40,581 nucleotides of DNA from contig DASTYE010000032.1 in assembly GCA_035765135.1 (NCBI GenBank), positions 1 to 40,581 of the forward strand, given 5' to 3'. The first letter of the stretch is position 1; every line of letters begins with the position of its first letter. Under the pieces are notes generated by a model, which had not been told where the DNA came from, did not search any database, and saw only the letters and a program-made list of their open reading frames with translations. Positions 40,364-40,581 of this stretch are shown here, piece after piece. The position numbers were made by a program, and so were the translations under genes. Source of the DNA: JAICNG01 sp035765135. Its GTDB lineage: Bacteria; Gemmatimonadota; Gemmatimonadetes; Gemmatimonadales; Gemmatimonadaceae.

Positions 40364-40466
40364 ATTGTGTGAGATACGGTTGCCCGAACCCGGGCCGCGC
40401 GTATGATGTCGGAGACTCGTCGGCGGACTCTCGCCACCCTCTCGCCTCGATCTCGCCACACAAAAG

Positions 40467-40581
40467 GTGTTCTCCCTGAAGCTGTTCGGCGGGGCCTCCA
40501 TCCAGGCCCCGTCGGGCCCGCTGACCGGCCGCGCCACACAGCGACGACGCATCGCGCTCCTCGCGATGCTCGCTGTCGCAC
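40467..40581 (+). CDS. SARP/BTAD-type transcriptional activator, 5' end only
   Basis: The first 38 residues of a protein that runs off the window. The GTG start is preceded by CACAAAAG. The visible sequence FSLKLFGGASIQAPSG, then RATQRRRIALLAMLAVA, matches the N-terminal strand and first helix of the winged-helix domain in SARP/BTAD regulators, which are numerous in Gemmatimonadota and often carry TPR tails. With so little sequence the rest of the protein cannot be described. Confidence 0.65.
   Translation, partial: MFSLKLFGGASIQAPSGPLTGRATQRRRIALLAMLAVA

Noticed and set aside
1..40581. tRNA or rRNA genes
   Set aside because: No cloverleaf with a GTTCGANTC-type T-loop plus anticodon arm, and no rRNA-like conserved stretch, was found on either strand by eye; a covariance-model scan would be decisive.

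Overview
This window looks like chromosomal DNA of a high-GC, Gram-negative-type bacterium, most likely a Gemmatimonadota member. That assignment is inference. It rests on several things: many lipoproteins and signal peptides next to an outer-membrane beta-barrel and a TonB-type protein, a serine/threonine kinase with a TPR tail, a TonB plug fused to a TonB C-terminal domain, and a right-edge gene whose first residues match SARP/BTAD regulators common in that phylum. I saw no rRNA, tRNA, CRISPR array, phage or transposase.

Layout: 1-6186 holds a GNAT acetyltransferase, a lipoprotein hydrolase, a secreted TPR protein, a convergent kinase-TPR protein, an ankyrin protein and a small membrane protein. 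6257-13106 (minus strand) is a five-gene operon in which every junction overlaps: a six-His membrane cytochrome b-like protein, a ferredoxin-FAD/NAD(P) oxidoreductase, a 20-heme and a 13-heme cytochrome c, and an outer-membrane beta-barrel. Read together it could carry electrons from the quinone/NAD(P)H pool across the periplasm to, or through, the outer membrane. 13398-20852 holds an AraC regulator, a vanadium-haloperoxidase/PAP2-like protein, a monoheme cytochrome, a membrane protein, an ArsR-SRPBCC pair with a strong, apparently leaderless promoter, an amidohydrolase and a second GNAT. 20930-30242 holds cupins, a coiled-coil protein, a SpoIID/LytB protein overlapping a PIG-L protein, lipoproteins, a class A penicillin-binding protein and an alpha/beta-hydrolase lacking its nucleophile serine. 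30398-40581 holds glutamine-dependent NAD synthetase, a five-repeat Ig-like lipoprotein, an HNH nuclease, a HIT protein, a fused E1 alpha-beta 2-oxoacid dehydrogenase, the plug-TonB fusion, a DUF4242 protein, an unknown lipoprotein and the start of the SARP gene.

Two signals cut across the genes. First, at least eight intergenic gaps hold large palindromes whose arms are built from short words repeated every 7 or 9 nt. The words differ from site to site, and the elements lie in convergent, codirectional and divergent gaps. Some supply the stop codons or C-terminal tails of neighbouring genes. Second, the 7-mer CCTAACG/CGTTAGG occurs 17 times, on both strands, in all reading frames and between genes, which points to selection on the DNA itself.

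Starts were chosen from overlaps, Shine-Dalgarno sequences and signal peptides. Functions are read from motifs only; no database search was possible.
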